From an uncultured Armatimonadota bacterium (GTDB lineage Bacteria > Armatimonadota > Fimbriimonadia > Fimbriimonadales > Fimbriimonadaceae): 64,000 nucleotides of DNA. Below the pieces are notes generated by a model. That model saw only the letters and a list, made by a program, of their open reading frames with translations. It did not search any database and was not told the origin of the DNA. Positions 17,750-26,478 of the stretch are shown here, one piece after another. The translations under genes and the position numbers were made by a program. The DNA is taken from NCBI GenBank assembly GCA_903904815.1, contig CAIVDU010000023.1:51346-115345 (forward strand), written 5' to 3'. Numbering within the stretch: the first letter of the stretch is position 1; each line of letters starts with the position of its first letter.

Positions 17750-18727
17750 ATGAAGCAGCGAGAACTTGGGAAGAGTGGCGTATTTGTATCGGAGATCAGC
17801 CTGGGGTGCTGGACCATGGGGGGCCTTAACTGGGTCAATGGAAATGCGAATGGTTGGGCGAATGTCGATGAAGACGAGGTCACGGCGGCAATCAAGTTGG
17901 CCATCGACGCAGGCGTCAATCACTTCGACAACGCGGACGTGTATGGCAACGGAAAGGCGGAGCAAATGCTGCGGCGCGTGCTGAACCGGCTGGGTCTGAA
18001 CACGAACGACTTCATTATCGCGACGAAGATCGGGCACTTCCCCGGTACGGCAGCCCATGCCTATGAGCCAGCGCACATTCGACATCAGTGCGAACAGTCG
18101 CTGATCAATTTGGGGCGAGAGTACATCGACGTTTACTACTTCCATCACGGCAGTTTTGGGGAGAGCGACATGTACCTCGACGGCGCCGCAGAAACGATGG
18201 ACCGTCTGGTGGAAGAAGGAAAGGTTCGAGTGAAGGGCCAGTCGGCTTACAGCGCGGACGACTTCGAGCGAGTGACCCCGAGGGTTCGGCCTGCCGTACT
18301 ACAGAGTTGGGCCCACGCATTGGACGACCAGTTTGTGCGCCCGGGGTCGCGAGTCAGTAAGCTGATGGCGGATACAGAGATGAGCTTCGTGGCATTTAGC
18401 CCCCTTGCCCAAGCACGTCTGCTAGATAAGTTTGACCCGGCGAATCCGCCCGCGTTTGAGCCGGGAGACCACCGACAAAACTCTCAAGCATTTAGCGCTG
18501 AGGCGATTTCTGAACTCAAGCCGAAGCTTGAGAAGCTCAAGTCCCGATTCGGCGCGACGACGGAAGACCTCGTGGCGGTCGCCCTAAACTACATTCTCGC
18601 GATGCCGAGCGTGGCCTGCGTAATCCCGGGATTCCGAAACGAGCGACAAGCGAGGATCAACGTTGGCGCACAGGGACGTGAGTTGACGCCAGAAGATATT
18701 GCCTACGTTCAAGAAGCTTTGGCATAG
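17750..18727 (+). CDS. Aldo/keto reductase
   Basis: A 325-residue NAD(P)H-dependent oxidoreductase of the AKR (beta/alpha) barrel family. The catalytic tetrad is visible: Asp and Tyr in HFDNADVYGNGKAEQML, Lys in IIATKIGHF and His in YYFHHG. The C-terminal IPGFRNERQARINVGA is the usual NADP-binding end. It is expressed alone and ends at a long hairpin. Substrate is not predictable from sequence; the family acts on sugars, aldehydes and ketones. Confidence 0.92.
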   Translation: MKQRELGKSGVFVSEISLGCWTMGGLNWVNGNANGWANVDEDEVTAAIKLAIDAGVNHFDNADVYGNGKAEQMLRRVLNRLGLNTNDFIIATKIGHFPGTAAHAYEPAHIRHQCEQSLINLGREYIDVYYFHHGSFGESDMYLDGAAETMDRLVEEGKVRVKGQSAYSADDFERVTPRVRPAVLQSWAHALDDQFVRPGSRVSKLMADTEMSFVAFSPLAQARLLDKFDPANPPAFEPGDHRQNSQAFSAEAISELKPKLEKLKSRFGATTEDLVAVALNYILAMPSVACVIPGFRNERQARINVGAQGRELTPEDIAYVQEALA

Positions 18728-18733
18728 GGGTGG

Positions 18734-18780
18734 TTTAGCCCACCGTTGGACCGCACGGAGCGGTCCTACAGTGGGCTAAA
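18734..18780 (+). terminator. Long imperfect hairpin after the aldo/keto reductase
   Basis: 21-bp arms (18734-18754 and 18760-18780, two mismatches, 5-nt loop), starting 6 bp past the stop. No long T-tract. The rest of the gap to 19002 holds no supported gene. Confidence 0.65.
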
Positions 18781-19002
18781 TTCCACAACCGCGCCGCGAT
18801 TGAGGGAAGTGAGTTCCGGTGTCGTCGTCGGAGGCGAGTTTCGAATCGTCAGTCAGTTCCGCGTCCGGGGTGGCGAGACGATATGCGAGCCGGACTCACT
18901 TCGTGCAGCCACACTGGGTTGGTAGATGGCGCGGGTCTCCAGGCGCACTCAAAAAGCCCAAAAGACTCCGCTGCTCCGTCGACGGCAATTTTGAGGTCTG
19001 GC

Positions 19003-19746
19003 TCAGTTTGGGGTTGGCGTGGTGAGGTCTGCGAGGGGCCGGAAGTCGGTGTGAGAGACGAGTTCCGTCTCGATCAGCCTCACGCCATTCCATTCGATTC
19101 GGTGAGCGATGGAGAGCGGCTCGGATGCGAGGATTCTGTATTGGTCATCCACGATTTCGATGGCACAACAGTCATCGAGACCCAGTCCGACGCCTCCCAC
19201 TTGCTGCATCATCGCGCGGAATTCGCTCAAGCGATGACCCTCGTCTCGAGTGTGGGGGCACAACACCAAATCGACGAATCCGAGCGCGTCTAACGGAGCG
19301 GTGTTGACTCCCGGGATACCTTCGTAGAGCGGCCAGTCGCTGTTACCCATTCGAAACCAACAGATGGCGCCCGCGCTGAGGCCGCCCGCTGGTTTGCCAC
19401 CTTCCAGGTGAGCCCGAAGAGCGACGTCCACTCCGAAGGCTCGCCATACTTCCAGCATCATTTTCGTGTTGCCACCGCCGACGTATATGAGGTCTGCCGC
19501 AGCTATCTTCGCCTTGGCAATGTCTCGATCGCCGTCTGAGCCGAGGAGACGCAGGACGGTTACCTCACACCCGTATCTGGAATAAGCGGCAGAAAACTGC
19601 TCCACATATTCTTCGCTGTCTTCCGAAGCAGTCGGAATGAAAAGGGCTTTAGGATTGGCAGCACCGGATAAGACGATCAACTCACGGTCAATGGGCTCGG
19701 TGGCGCCAGCACCCACGGAACCTCCGCCAATCGCAATGATCTTCAT
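19003..19746 (-). CDS. Peptidase E-like (family S51) class I glutamine-amidotransferase fold protein
   Basis: A 247-residue protein matching PepE/cyanophycinase-type S51 peptidases: N-terminal IIAIGGGS, the DLIYVGGGNTKMML loop, and nucleophile Ser124 in GGLSAGAICWF. PepE enzymes cleave Asp-X dipeptides; distinguishing PepE from related hydrolases needs alignment. The ATG has no Shine-Dalgarno site, but a TAGACT -10 box ends 6 nt upstream, pointing to leaderless translation. Divergent from the dap operon. Confidence 0.85.
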   Translation of the reverse strand: MKIIAIGGGSVGAGATEPIDRELIVLSGAANPKALFIPTASEDSEEYVEQFSAAYSRYGCEVTVLRLLGSDGDRDIAKAKIAAADLIYVGGGNTKMMLEVWRAFGVDVALRAHLEGGKPAGGLSAGAICWFRMGNSDWPLYEGIPGVNTAPLDALGFVDLVLCPHTRDEGHRLSEFRAMMQQVGGVGLGLDDCCAIEIVDDQYRILASEPLSIAHRIEWNGVRLIETELVSHTDFRPLADLTTPTPN

Positions 19747-19923
19747 CTTAAGAGTCTATCCCGGTTTGTCGGGGGCAGATTAAAAAGTTATCAGATAGCA
19801 GTCGGAGAGGATCTTCAAGCCCTGCTGATTTCATCCACGAATATGAGCGCCCCCGCTCACATTCGGCGGAAAAACTCGATGGTTCGAGGCAAGGACTCTA
19901 GTTGCGGGCTATAACTGAAAACA

Positions 19924-21084
19924 GTGAATCCCAGACTCGATCTCCTCCATCCCTATCCGTTTGAAAAGCTGCGACTCCTTCACCATGGCGTTCAGGTTCC
20001 TGCTGGGATGAAGCCGATCAATTTGGGCATTGGAGAACCTCAGCATGCGACACCTTCCGTGATCACTCAGGCGCTGACAGAGAATCTTCACTTGCTCGGC
20101 AAATATCCACCGACCGGAGGATCCCCCGAACTGCGCCAGGCAGTTTCCGCTTGGATTGCCCGGCGATATGGCATTCCCGCTCCGGACCCTGATCGGGAAG
20201 TCTTGCCGGTCGCGGGCACCCGGGAAGCGCTTTTTGCGTTCGCGCAAGCAGTGCTCGAACCGAGTGACCCGGGCGTCGTGTTGATGCCCAACCCGTTTTA
20301 TCAGATCTACGAGGGAGCAGCTTTGATGGCGGGCGCGGAACCGTTTTATGTGCCGACGCCTTCAGAGTCGGGCTTCTTGCCGGACTGGCCCTCGGTGCCC
20401 GAGAGCACTTGGTCATCGGTGAAGCTAGCGTATATATGTTCACCAGGCAACCCGGCGGGGGCGGTGTTTGGGCTAGAGGATTGGGAAGTTGTGTTCGATC
20501 TGTCCGACCGCTATGGATTCGTGATTGCGGCGGATGAGTGCTATTCCGAGATCTACAACGGAGAGCCACCGGTCGGCGCACTTGAGGCAGCATCAAGGCT
20601 CGGCCGATCCAACGAGAGGATCGTGAGCTTCAATTCGCTGTCTAAGCGGTCGAGTGCCCCTGGACTACGGTCGGGGTTCGTGGCAGGTGATCCGGCGATC
20701 ATCGCCCGGTTTCTGACGTATCGCACCTACCATGGCGCGGCGCCTAGTTCTCTGACACAGGTCGCGAGCGTGGCTGGATGGACCGAAGAGACCCATGTCT
20801 TGGAGAATCGCGAAAAGTACCGGGCTAAATTTGAGGCCGCGCGCGACATCCTTCCAAACGCACCCATCCCTGCGGGTGGTTTTTTCCTCTGGCTTCCGGT
20901 CGAGGACGACGAGGAATTTTCCGTGAAGGCACTTTCTCAAGCGGGACTTACGATTCTTCCGGGGCGATACCTTGCCCGAGAAACGAACGGGAGCAATCCT
21001 GGAAAGGGATACGTTCGAATTGCGCTTGTGGCCGAATTAGACGTGTGTATCGAAGCACTGAACAGGCTTCGCGAGATATCCTGA
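19924..21084 (+). CDS. dapC: Succinyldiaminopimelate transaminase (PLP aminotransferase)
   Basis: A 386-residue class I/II aminotransferase. Motifs: NLGIGEPQHATP, KYPPTGGSPELRQAVSAW, CSPGNPAGAVF, and PLP-binding Lys241 in FNSLSKRSSAPGLRSGF. It is the first gene of a dapC-dapD-dapE operon and abuts dapD directly, which supports its role in converting N-succinyl-2-amino-6-ketopimelate to N-succinyl-LL-diaminopimelate for lysine and peptidoglycan. The start is GTG with no clear Shine-Dalgarno site. A TATAAC box ends 8 nt before it, so the transcript may be leaderless. Confidence 0.9.
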   Translation: MNPRLDLLHPYPFEKLRLLHHGVQVPAGMKPINLGIGEPQHATPSVITQALTENLHLLGKYPPTGGSPELRQAVSAWIARRYGIPAPDPDREVLPVAGTREALFAFAQAVLEPSDPGVVLMPNPFYQIYEGAALMAGAEPFYVPTPSESGFLPDWPSVPESTWSSVKLAYICSPGNPAGAVFGLEDWEVVFDLSDRYGFVIAADECYSEIYNGEPPVGALEAASRLGRSNERIVSFNSLSKRSSAPGLRSGFVAGDPAIIARFLTYRTYHGAAPSSLTQVASVAGWTEETHVLENREKYRAKFEAARDILPNAPIPAGGFFLWLPVEDDEEFSVKALSQAGLTILPGRYLARETNGSNPGKGYVRIALVAELDVCIEALNRLREIS

Positions 21085-21093
21085 TTGATTCGA

Positions 21094-21888
21094 ATGAGCC
21101 ATTTGCAGACGATTATCGACGCGGCGTGGGAAGACCGAGCCCAGCTTTCTCCCAGTCAGGCCTCTTCCGAAGTGCGCGAAGCGGTTCTGGCGGTACTTGA
21201 ATCGCTCGACCGCGGTCAACTTCGCGTTGCCGAGAAAATCGGGGGGCAGTGGACGACTCACCAATGGATCAAGAAGGCGGTTCTGCTCTCTTTCCGGCTC
21301 GAAGACAACCGCGAAATGTCGGCTGGCGACCTCAAGTTTTGGGACAAGGTACCCCTTAAGACTCCTGACGGATCCTATCGCGCGGTTCCTCCGGCAACCG
21401 TGCGCCGAGGCGCCTTCATTGGCAAGGGCGTCGTGGTTATGCCTAGCTACGTAAACGTCGGCGCGTATGTGGACGAGGGGACCATGGTTGACACTTGGGC
21501 AACGGTCGGCTCATGCGCTCAGATCGGGAAGAACGTGCACCTGAGTGGCGGCGTTGGAATTGGTGGCGTACTTGAACCCCTGCAGGCCAACCCGACGATC
21601 ATTGGTGACAATTGCTTTATCGGCGCGCGCAGTGAGATCGTTGAAGGCGTTATCGTTGAAGACAACTCGGTGATCTCGATGGGCGTCTTTATCGGCCAAA
21701 GCACGAAGATTCTCAACCGAGCGACGGGGGAGATCCTTTACGGGCGAGTGCCAGAGGGCTCGGTGGTCGTGTCCGGATCTCTGCCTTCAAAGGATGGCAG
21801 TCACAGCCTGTATTGCGCGGTTATCGTCAAACAAGTGGACGCCCAGACCAGATCCAAGACGAGCCTCAACGAACTGCTGCGCGACTAA
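21094..21888 (+). CDS. dapD: Tetrahydrodipicolinate N-succinyltransferase
   Basis: Starting at ATG 21094 ([16 protein letters not shown]) gives 264 residues; an in-frame TTG at 21085 immediately follows the dapC stop and is an alternative. The N-terminal helical domain is followed by a left-handed beta-helix of hexapeptide repeats ([58 protein letters not shown]). It transfers succinyl from succinyl-CoA to tetrahydrodipicolinate, the committing step of the succinylase branch. Middle gene of the dapCDE operon. Confidence 0.96.
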   Translation: MSHLQTIIDAAWEDRAQLSPSQASSEVREAVLAVLESLDRGQLRVAEKIGGQWTTHQWIKKAVLLSFRLEDNREMSAGDLKFWDKVPLKTPDGSYRAVPPATVRRGAFIGKGVVVMPSYVNVGAYVDEGTMVDTWATVGSCAQIGKNVHLSGGVGIGGVLEPLQANPTIIGDNCFIGARSEIVEGVIVEDNSVISMGVFIGQSTKILNRATGEILYGRVPEGSVVVSGSLPSKDGSHSLYCAVIVKQVDAQTRSKTSLNELLRD

Positions 21889-21894
21889 GTCACG

Positions 21895-23022
21895 ATGACT
21901 CCTGACGTTCACGAACTCCTAGCAGAGCTTTTGCGGCGACCAAGTGTTACGCCGCATGACTCGGGCTGTCAGGATCTGATCGCCGGACGACTTCGCGTCT
22001 TGGGGTTCGCGATCCAGCGTCTACGGTTCGGTGAGGTCGACAACCTATGGGCCACTCACGGAGAGGGCGGACCTTTGGTTTGCCTGGCTGGGCACACCGA
22101 CGTCGTGCCCACCGGTCCGAGGGAGTCTTGGACCAGTGATCCGTTCGTGCCGACTGAGCGCGACGGTCTCCTGTACGCTCGAGGGGCCAGCGACATGAAG
22201 GCATCGGATGCGGCGATGGTAATCGCTTTGGAGCGCCTAGCCGCATCCGGCCACCGAGGGACGATTGCCCTTCTGCTCACCAGCGACGAGGAGGGGTCGG
22301 GAGTTGACGGAACTCGGCGCGCGCTGAACTTCTTGATCGAGCAGGGGTTGGAGATCGACGCGGCCATTGTCGGAGAACCGACTTCGGAAGTTCAGTTTGG
22401 CGACGTGATCAAGAACGGTCGGCGCGGTTCCATGACGGGTTTCGTTGAGATACTGGGCATTCAGGGCCACACGGCTTACCCATCGCTCGCTGACAATGCG
22501 GTTCATAAGCTCGCTCCGGCGTTGGCAGACCTGATTCGGCTCGACTGGGGGCCGGGTGATGCCGATTTTCCTTCTACGACCCTCCAGGTTAGCAATGTCA
22601 ATGCGGGTACGGGGGCTAACAACGTGGTGCCCGGGCAGGTCAGTTTGCAATTCAACATCCGTTTTGGGGCGTCTCAAACGGTAGAGCGAATTCAAAGCAA
22701 AGTGGTGCAGGTCTTTCGCGACCACGCGATCGAAGACCCGATTCAGTGGAGCGTTTCAGCGCTGCCTTTCGTAACGAGCGGTGGTCCGTTGGTTGGCGCT
22801 CTGGAGACGGCGATCTTTGAGGAGACCGGCATCAAGCCGAGAAAGTCGACGGCGGGAGGCACTTCCGACGCACGCTTTTTTGCCGCCAACGGGATTCCGG
22901 TTGCGGAGTTTGGTCCGATTAACGCGACCATACATGCGATCGACGAGAACGTCGAAATCGCTTGCCTCGAACCGCTGTCCCGCATCTACGAACACGCCTT
23001 GAAGATCCTGACAGGCTCTTAA
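21895..23022 (+). CDS. dapE: Succinyl-diaminopimelate desuccinylase
   Basis: A 375-residue M20 family di-zinc hydrolase removing succinate from N-succinyl-LL-DAP. Metal and catalytic motifs are GHTDVVPTG (His, catalytic Asp), YARGASDMKASDA (bridging Asp) and LTSDEEGSGVDGT (catalytic Glu and Glu ligand). The dimerisation domain includes IQGHTAYPSLADNAVHKL, and the C-terminal half carries GGTSDARFF. It starts 7 bp after dapD, so the succinylase pathway is contiguous here. Confidence 0.95.
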   Translation: MTPDVHELLAELLRRPSVTPHDSGCQDLIAGRLRVLGFAIQRLRFGEVDNLWATHGEGGPLVCLAGHTDVVPTGPRESWTSDPFVPTERDGLLYARGASDMKASDAAMVIALERLAASGHRGTIALLLTSDEEGSGVDGTRRALNFLIEQGLEIDAAIVGEPTSEVQFGDVIKNGRRGSMTGFVEILGIQGHTAYPSLADNAVHKLAPALADLIRLDWGPGDADFPSTTLQVSNVNAGTGANNVVPGQVSLQFNIRFGASQTVERIQSKVVQVFRDHAIEDPIQWSVSALPFVTSGGPLVGALETAIFEETGIKPRKSTAGGTSDARFFAANGIPVAEFGPINATIHAIDENVEIACLEPLSRIYEHALKILTGS

Positions 23023-23037
23023 GGGTAGTTTCTAGCC

Positions 23038-23844
23038 ATGCTGTTGGCGTTGGGAGTTGCGTCGATTCTTGCCTCGTTTCCAGGGGTCAGTTCGGGTGGT
23101 TACAAACTCGTTTGGGCGGATGAGTTCAGTAAGCCAGGGGTTCCGAACCCAAACGATTGGGAGTTCGAGACCGGGTTTGTCCGAAATAAAGAACTTCAGT
23201 GGTATCAAGCTGCGAACGCTTCCGTTTCCGGCGGGCACTTGGTGATCGAGGGAAGACGCGAGAAGATTCCGAATCCCAACTTCGACGCGTCGAGCACCGA
23301 TTGGCGAAAGAATAGGGAGTTCGCCCAGTACTCTTCGGCCTGCGTGACGACGAAAGGGAAACACGCTTGGCTGTACGGCAGGTTTGAAATCCGGGCCCGG
23401 ATCCGGGCGGAGAAGGGCCTGTGGCCGGCCATCTGGACCCTAGGGCTGGATAAACCCTGGCCCCACAACGGTGAGGTCGACCTGTTGGAGTACTACCACG
23501 ACACGATTCTCGCCAACACGGCCTGGGGAAACGGAACCTGGAACACAGTCAAGACCCCTTACGCGGAGTTCGTGGCGAAGGACGTTCGCTGGACGGAGAA
23601 GTTCCACACCTGGCGGATGGATTGGGATCCAGATTTTCTCAAGATCTACCTCGATGGCAGGCTCTTGAATGAAACAGACCTGTCGAAGACTATCGACCCC
23701 GATGGATCGAATCCGTTCCATGCTCCTCAGTACCTGCTTCTGAATTTGGCGATCGGGTCATCGGGCGGCGATCCGTCTGAGACCCAGTTCCCGACCAAAT
23801 ACGAGGTCGACTACGTCCGGGTCTATCAAAAACCCGAGCATTAA
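23038..23844 (+). CDS. Secreted GH16 beta-glucanase (laminarinase-like)
   Basis: A 268-residue protein with a short signal peptide (MLLALGVASILASFPGVSS) and a GH16 jelly-roll. The catalytic motif is EVDLLE, with nucleophile Glu146, assisting Asp148 and acid/base Glu151. YGRFEIRARI and GLWPAIWTLG are typical of the family. It probably cleaves beta-1,3 or mixed-linkage glucans outside the cell. It lies 15 bp after dapE but has its own TAGTTT box 6 nt before the ATG and no strong Shine-Dalgarno site, so it is probably transcribed separately and leaderless. Confidence 0.93.
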   Translation: MLLALGVASILASFPGVSSGGYKLVWADEFSKPGVPNPNDWEFETGFVRNKELQWYQAANASVSGGHLVIEGRREKIPNPNFDASSTDWRKNREFAQYSSACVTTKGKHAWLYGRFEIRARIRAEKGLWPAIWTLGLDKPWPHNGEVDLLEYYHDTILANTAWGNGTWNTVKTPYAEFVAKDVRWTEKFHTWRMDWDPDFLKIYLDGRLLNETDLSKTIDPDGSNPFHAPQYLLLNLAIGSSGGDPSETQFPTKYEVDYVRVYQKPEH

Positions 23845-23930
23845 GACTATCTTAAGAGTTTTCATTTTCTACTCACATCTCGATTCCCAGAATACGAGCC
23901 TATCGGAACGCCGACTCGGTGAGGAGAGAC

Positions 23931-25001
23931 ATGAAGCTCGTTCATATTTATCGTGGTATTGGATTTCTTGGCATAGGCGCCATTTGGATCGCGACCGCAC
24001 AGAACCAGGGAGGCAACATTCCCCCCGGCACGACTCGTTACAAACTGGTCGTACCGGTTGGTCTACCTACGCCGCCCATCGCTGGAGACAATCCGCTCAC
24101 GGTGGAGGGCGTAGCGCTGGGACAGCGACTGTTCTTTGAAAAGAAGCTCTCCGGCAACAACACGCAGGCTTGCTCAACGTGTCACCGCCCCAACGCGGCA
24201 TTCAGCGATGTCGGAAATGCGGTGAGCACGGGAATCACGGGCGCCAAAGGCACAAGAAATGCACCCGCACTCTTCAATCTGGCATACCAGCATGCCTTCT
24301 TCTGGGATGGGCGCAGCCCAAGTTTGAGAGCTCAGGCTCTCGCGCCTATCCAGAACCCGGTAGAGATGAACCAGACCCTAACCGCGACGGTTCAAAAGCT
24401 GAGCGCCGACTCCACCTATGTGAGTCAATTCGCGAAAGCTTTCGGTTCGGCAGGGATCACGCCAGCACGCATTGGATTGGCGCTCGAACAATTTGAATCG
24501 ACGATTCTGGCGGGAAGTTCCAAATTCGATCTGTTCCAGCAGGGCAAGGCGACTCTCACGGCTCAGGAGCAGCGAGGTCTTTTCCTGTTTCGGACTCCGT
24601 TTAACCCACGCCAGAACCAGTTCGGCGCGGACTGTGCTCGGTGCCATGGTGGACCGCTTATGAGCGACTTCGATTTCAAAAACAACGGTCTGGACACTCA
24701 ACCCAAGGATCTGGGTCTTGCCGACTTTACCAATCGCCCAGGCGACATCGGAAAGTTCAAGACACCTTCGGTCCGAAATTTGTCCGCCTCCGGCCCCTAC
24801 ATGCACGACGGTCGATTCCAAACATTGGAGCAGGTTGTCGAGCACTACAGCGACGGAATCCTCCCCAGCCCGACCCTCGATCCAGGACTCGCTCGAGAGC
24901 CAGGTGGTGTTCGATTGTCCCCGGCAGATCAGGCTGCGCTGGTCGCCTTCTTAAAGACGCTGGTTGATCCTCAGTTCGCCCCAACCGTTATCAGACCGTA
25001 G
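23931..25001 (+). CDS. Di-heme cytochrome c peroxidase (MauG/CcpA family)
   Basis: Starting at ATG 23931, with GAGGAGAG just upstream, gives 356 residues; a GTG 12 bp earlier overlaps that site. A signal/anchor segment spans residues 3-24. Two c-type heme motifs are present: CSTCH near residues 81-85 and CARCH at 235-239. GTRNAPALFNLAYQHAFFWDGR and FKTPSVRNLSASGPYMHDGRF are family hallmarks. It would reduce hydrogen peroxide with periplasmic electrons, or oxidise a partner as MauG does. Converges with an 11-bp overlap on the next gene. Confidence 0.93.
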   Translation: MKLVHIYRGIGFLGIGAIWIATAQNQGGNIPPGTTRYKLVVPVGLPTPPIAGDNPLTVEGVALGQRLFFEKKLSGNNTQACSTCHRPNAAFSDVGNAVSTGITGAKGTRNAPALFNLAYQHAFFWDGRSPSLRAQALAPIQNPVEMNQTLTATVQKLSADSTYVSQFAKAFGSAGITPARIGLALEQFESTILAGSSKFDLFQQGKATLTAQEQRGLFLFRTPFNPRQNQFGADCARCHGGPLMSDFDFKNNGLDTQPKDLGLADFTNRPGDIGKFKTPSVRNLSASGPYMHDGRFQTLEQVVEHYSDGILPSPTLDPGLAREPGGVRLSPADQAALVAFLKTLVDPQFAPTVIRP

Positions 25002-25707
25002 CGGCTCCCGTCGTCGCCGGGCGATCATTCCCGGCGACGGCGACCAGCAATAGACTCCATGCACCCTCAGCACAGAGGAACAGAATGAACTGTAGGTTGG
25101 TGGGCATTGCGTAGACGGCGGCTATCGTGGGCCCCCAGAATCCCCAGCACGTCACGAGCACCGGTGGGTAGCGCCTCAAGAACTCCCCTTCGCGCACAGC
25201 TAAGAGTGTCTTTCGACTGTTGAAGCCTTCGTCTCTCCACAAGAACGCGAAGGTGCAAATCGGGATGCTTACGAGTGGTGAATAAACGAATTGGTCAACC
25301 AAGACTTTTTCGAATACGACTCGAAAGGAGGGGTCTGCGCCTAGGATCTGGGATAGCAGTCGGTAGAGGATATCCACCGAAGCCCCAATGAGACCGTAAA
25401 GCAGACCTCGAAACAGGAGATCCATGGCAGGAGTTCCCCTGCCCCTGGTGAGGCGTTTGGCGATTTCGGGCAGGAGGGCGCCAGCGATCGCGGTGGATAC
25501 GGCGGCGAAAGGTAGCCCGGCAGACCGCTTGAAATCCGAAACACCGGCGAGTGCTTGCGGGATGGAGGGAAACACGTAGTAGGCTATCGCCGCGGCAATC
25601 GCGGCTCCCTGAATTGTGAGGAATGGGCGCCAGTTTCGAACGACAGCGTTCCAGCCTGGTTGAGCCAACTCGAGGAGAGATCGACGAGCGGTAACCGGTT
25701 CGAGCAT
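24991..25707 (-). CDS. Mpv17/PMP22-like integral membrane protein
   Basis: A 238-residue protein with four to six hydrophobic segments (about 28-50, 65-82, 105-125, 137-157, 185-205, 210-228). The C-terminal half follows the Mpv17/PMP22 pattern: VDQFVYSPLVSIP, a polar patch ending in a long helix to YPPVLVTCWGFWGPTIAAVYAMP, then a final helix with a central Trp. That family is mainly eukaryotic (mitochondrial and peroxisomal inner-membrane channels) with scattered bacterial members. The match is by pattern only, so function is open. Confidence 0.55.
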   Translation of the reverse strand: MLEPVTARRSLLELAQPGWNAVVRNWRPFLTIQGAAIAAAIAYYVFPSIPQALAGVSDFKRSAGLPFAAVSTAIAGALLPEIAKRLTRGRGTPAMDLLFRGLLYGLIGASVDILYRLLSQILGADPSFRVVFEKVLVDQFVYSPLVSIPICTFAFLWRDEGFNSRKTLLAVREGEFLRRYPPVLVTCWGFWGPTIAAVYAMPTNLQFILFLCAEGAWSLLLVAVAGNDRPATTGAATV

Positions 25708-25769
25708 GAACAGAACATTGTGACACTACCGGTTGGGTGACCGGGGTCAGGGGTTTCCACCTCAAACCC

Positions 25770-25785
25770 ACCGACATATGTCGGT
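25770..25785. promoter_or_regulatory. 16-bp perfect palindrome upstream of comEA-like gene
   Basis: ACCGACATATGTCGGT in the divergent gap between the Mpv17-like gene and the ComEA-like gene, next to a GGGTTT/AAACCC hairpin (25751-25769). It looks like a dimeric regulator site. Confidence 0.45.
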
Positions 25786-25824
25786 TTCCAGCAGACACGA
25801 TTCACAGGTGAACTGCATGTCGAG

Positions 25825-26478
25825 ATGTTTGTCCACATGCCACCCAAAGAACGCGTGGTGTACGGACTGCTGATTTCGGTGTTTCTATTCGGAGCGGGAT
25901 ATGTGGGCGCCCAACGATTCAGACAACCGCCGAAAATCGAGCTGAGTTTCCCCAAGGACTCCAACAAATCTTCGATCTTTTCGACCCACAACTCCATTGA
26001 GTCGTCAGCTTCCTCGACGGCTCCCACGGTTTCTCCGGGGACGGAGCTTGTGGTGCATGTCGTTGGCGCGGTGAAGACTCCAGGGATCGAACACTTACCA
26101 GCCGGTTCACGAATCGACGACGCGGTGAAGGCGGCCGGAGGACCGACCTTGGAGGCCAACACGGAGGCGATCAATCTAGCGGCCAAGTTGGAAGACGGTC
26201 AGCAAGTGGTCGTCCCGAAGAAGGGTCAGGATGCGGAGCCCACTCCGACAAGTACTCCGAGTGCTGGCAAGGGCGGCAAGCACCCAATTCATCCGATTGA
26301 CCTGAATGCTTCGAGTTACGCTCAGCTTGAAGAGTTGCCGGGAGTCGGACCGTCTATGGCCGAAAAGCTTATGGATTACCGCCTGAAAAACGGCCACCTT
26401 TCTTTTCAGGATCTTCGGGCCATCCCGGGACTTGGCCCGAAGAAGCTGGAAAAGATTCGACCGTGGGTTCGAGACTAG
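25825..26478 (+). CDS. comEA: ComEA-like DNA-binding competence protein (SLBB + helix-hairpin-helix)
   Basis: A 217-residue protein: an N-terminal membrane anchor (about 11-30), a Ser/Thr-rich stalk, an SLBB domain (about 72-132; VVHVVGAVKTPGIEHLPAGSRIDDAVKAAGG), a Pro/Thr spacer, and tandem helix-hairpin-helix motifs at the C-terminus (DLNASSYAQLEELPGVGPSMAEKL and FQDLRAIPGLGPKKLEKI). In competent bacteria ComEA captures incoming dsDNA at the membrane surface. The stop overlaps the convergent GH5 gene by 4 bp. Other com genes are not in the window. Confidence 0.87.
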   Translation: MFVHMPPKERVVYGLLISVFLFGAGYVGAQRFRQPPKIELSFPKDSNKSSIFSTHNSIESSASSTAPTVSPGTELVVHVVGAVKTPGIEHLPAGSRIDDAVKAAGGPTLEANTEAINLAAKLEDGQQVVVPKKGQDAEPTPTSTPSAGKGGKHPIHPIDLNASSYAQLEELPGVGPSMAEKLMDYRLKNGHLSFQDLRAIPGLGPKKLEKIRPWVRD

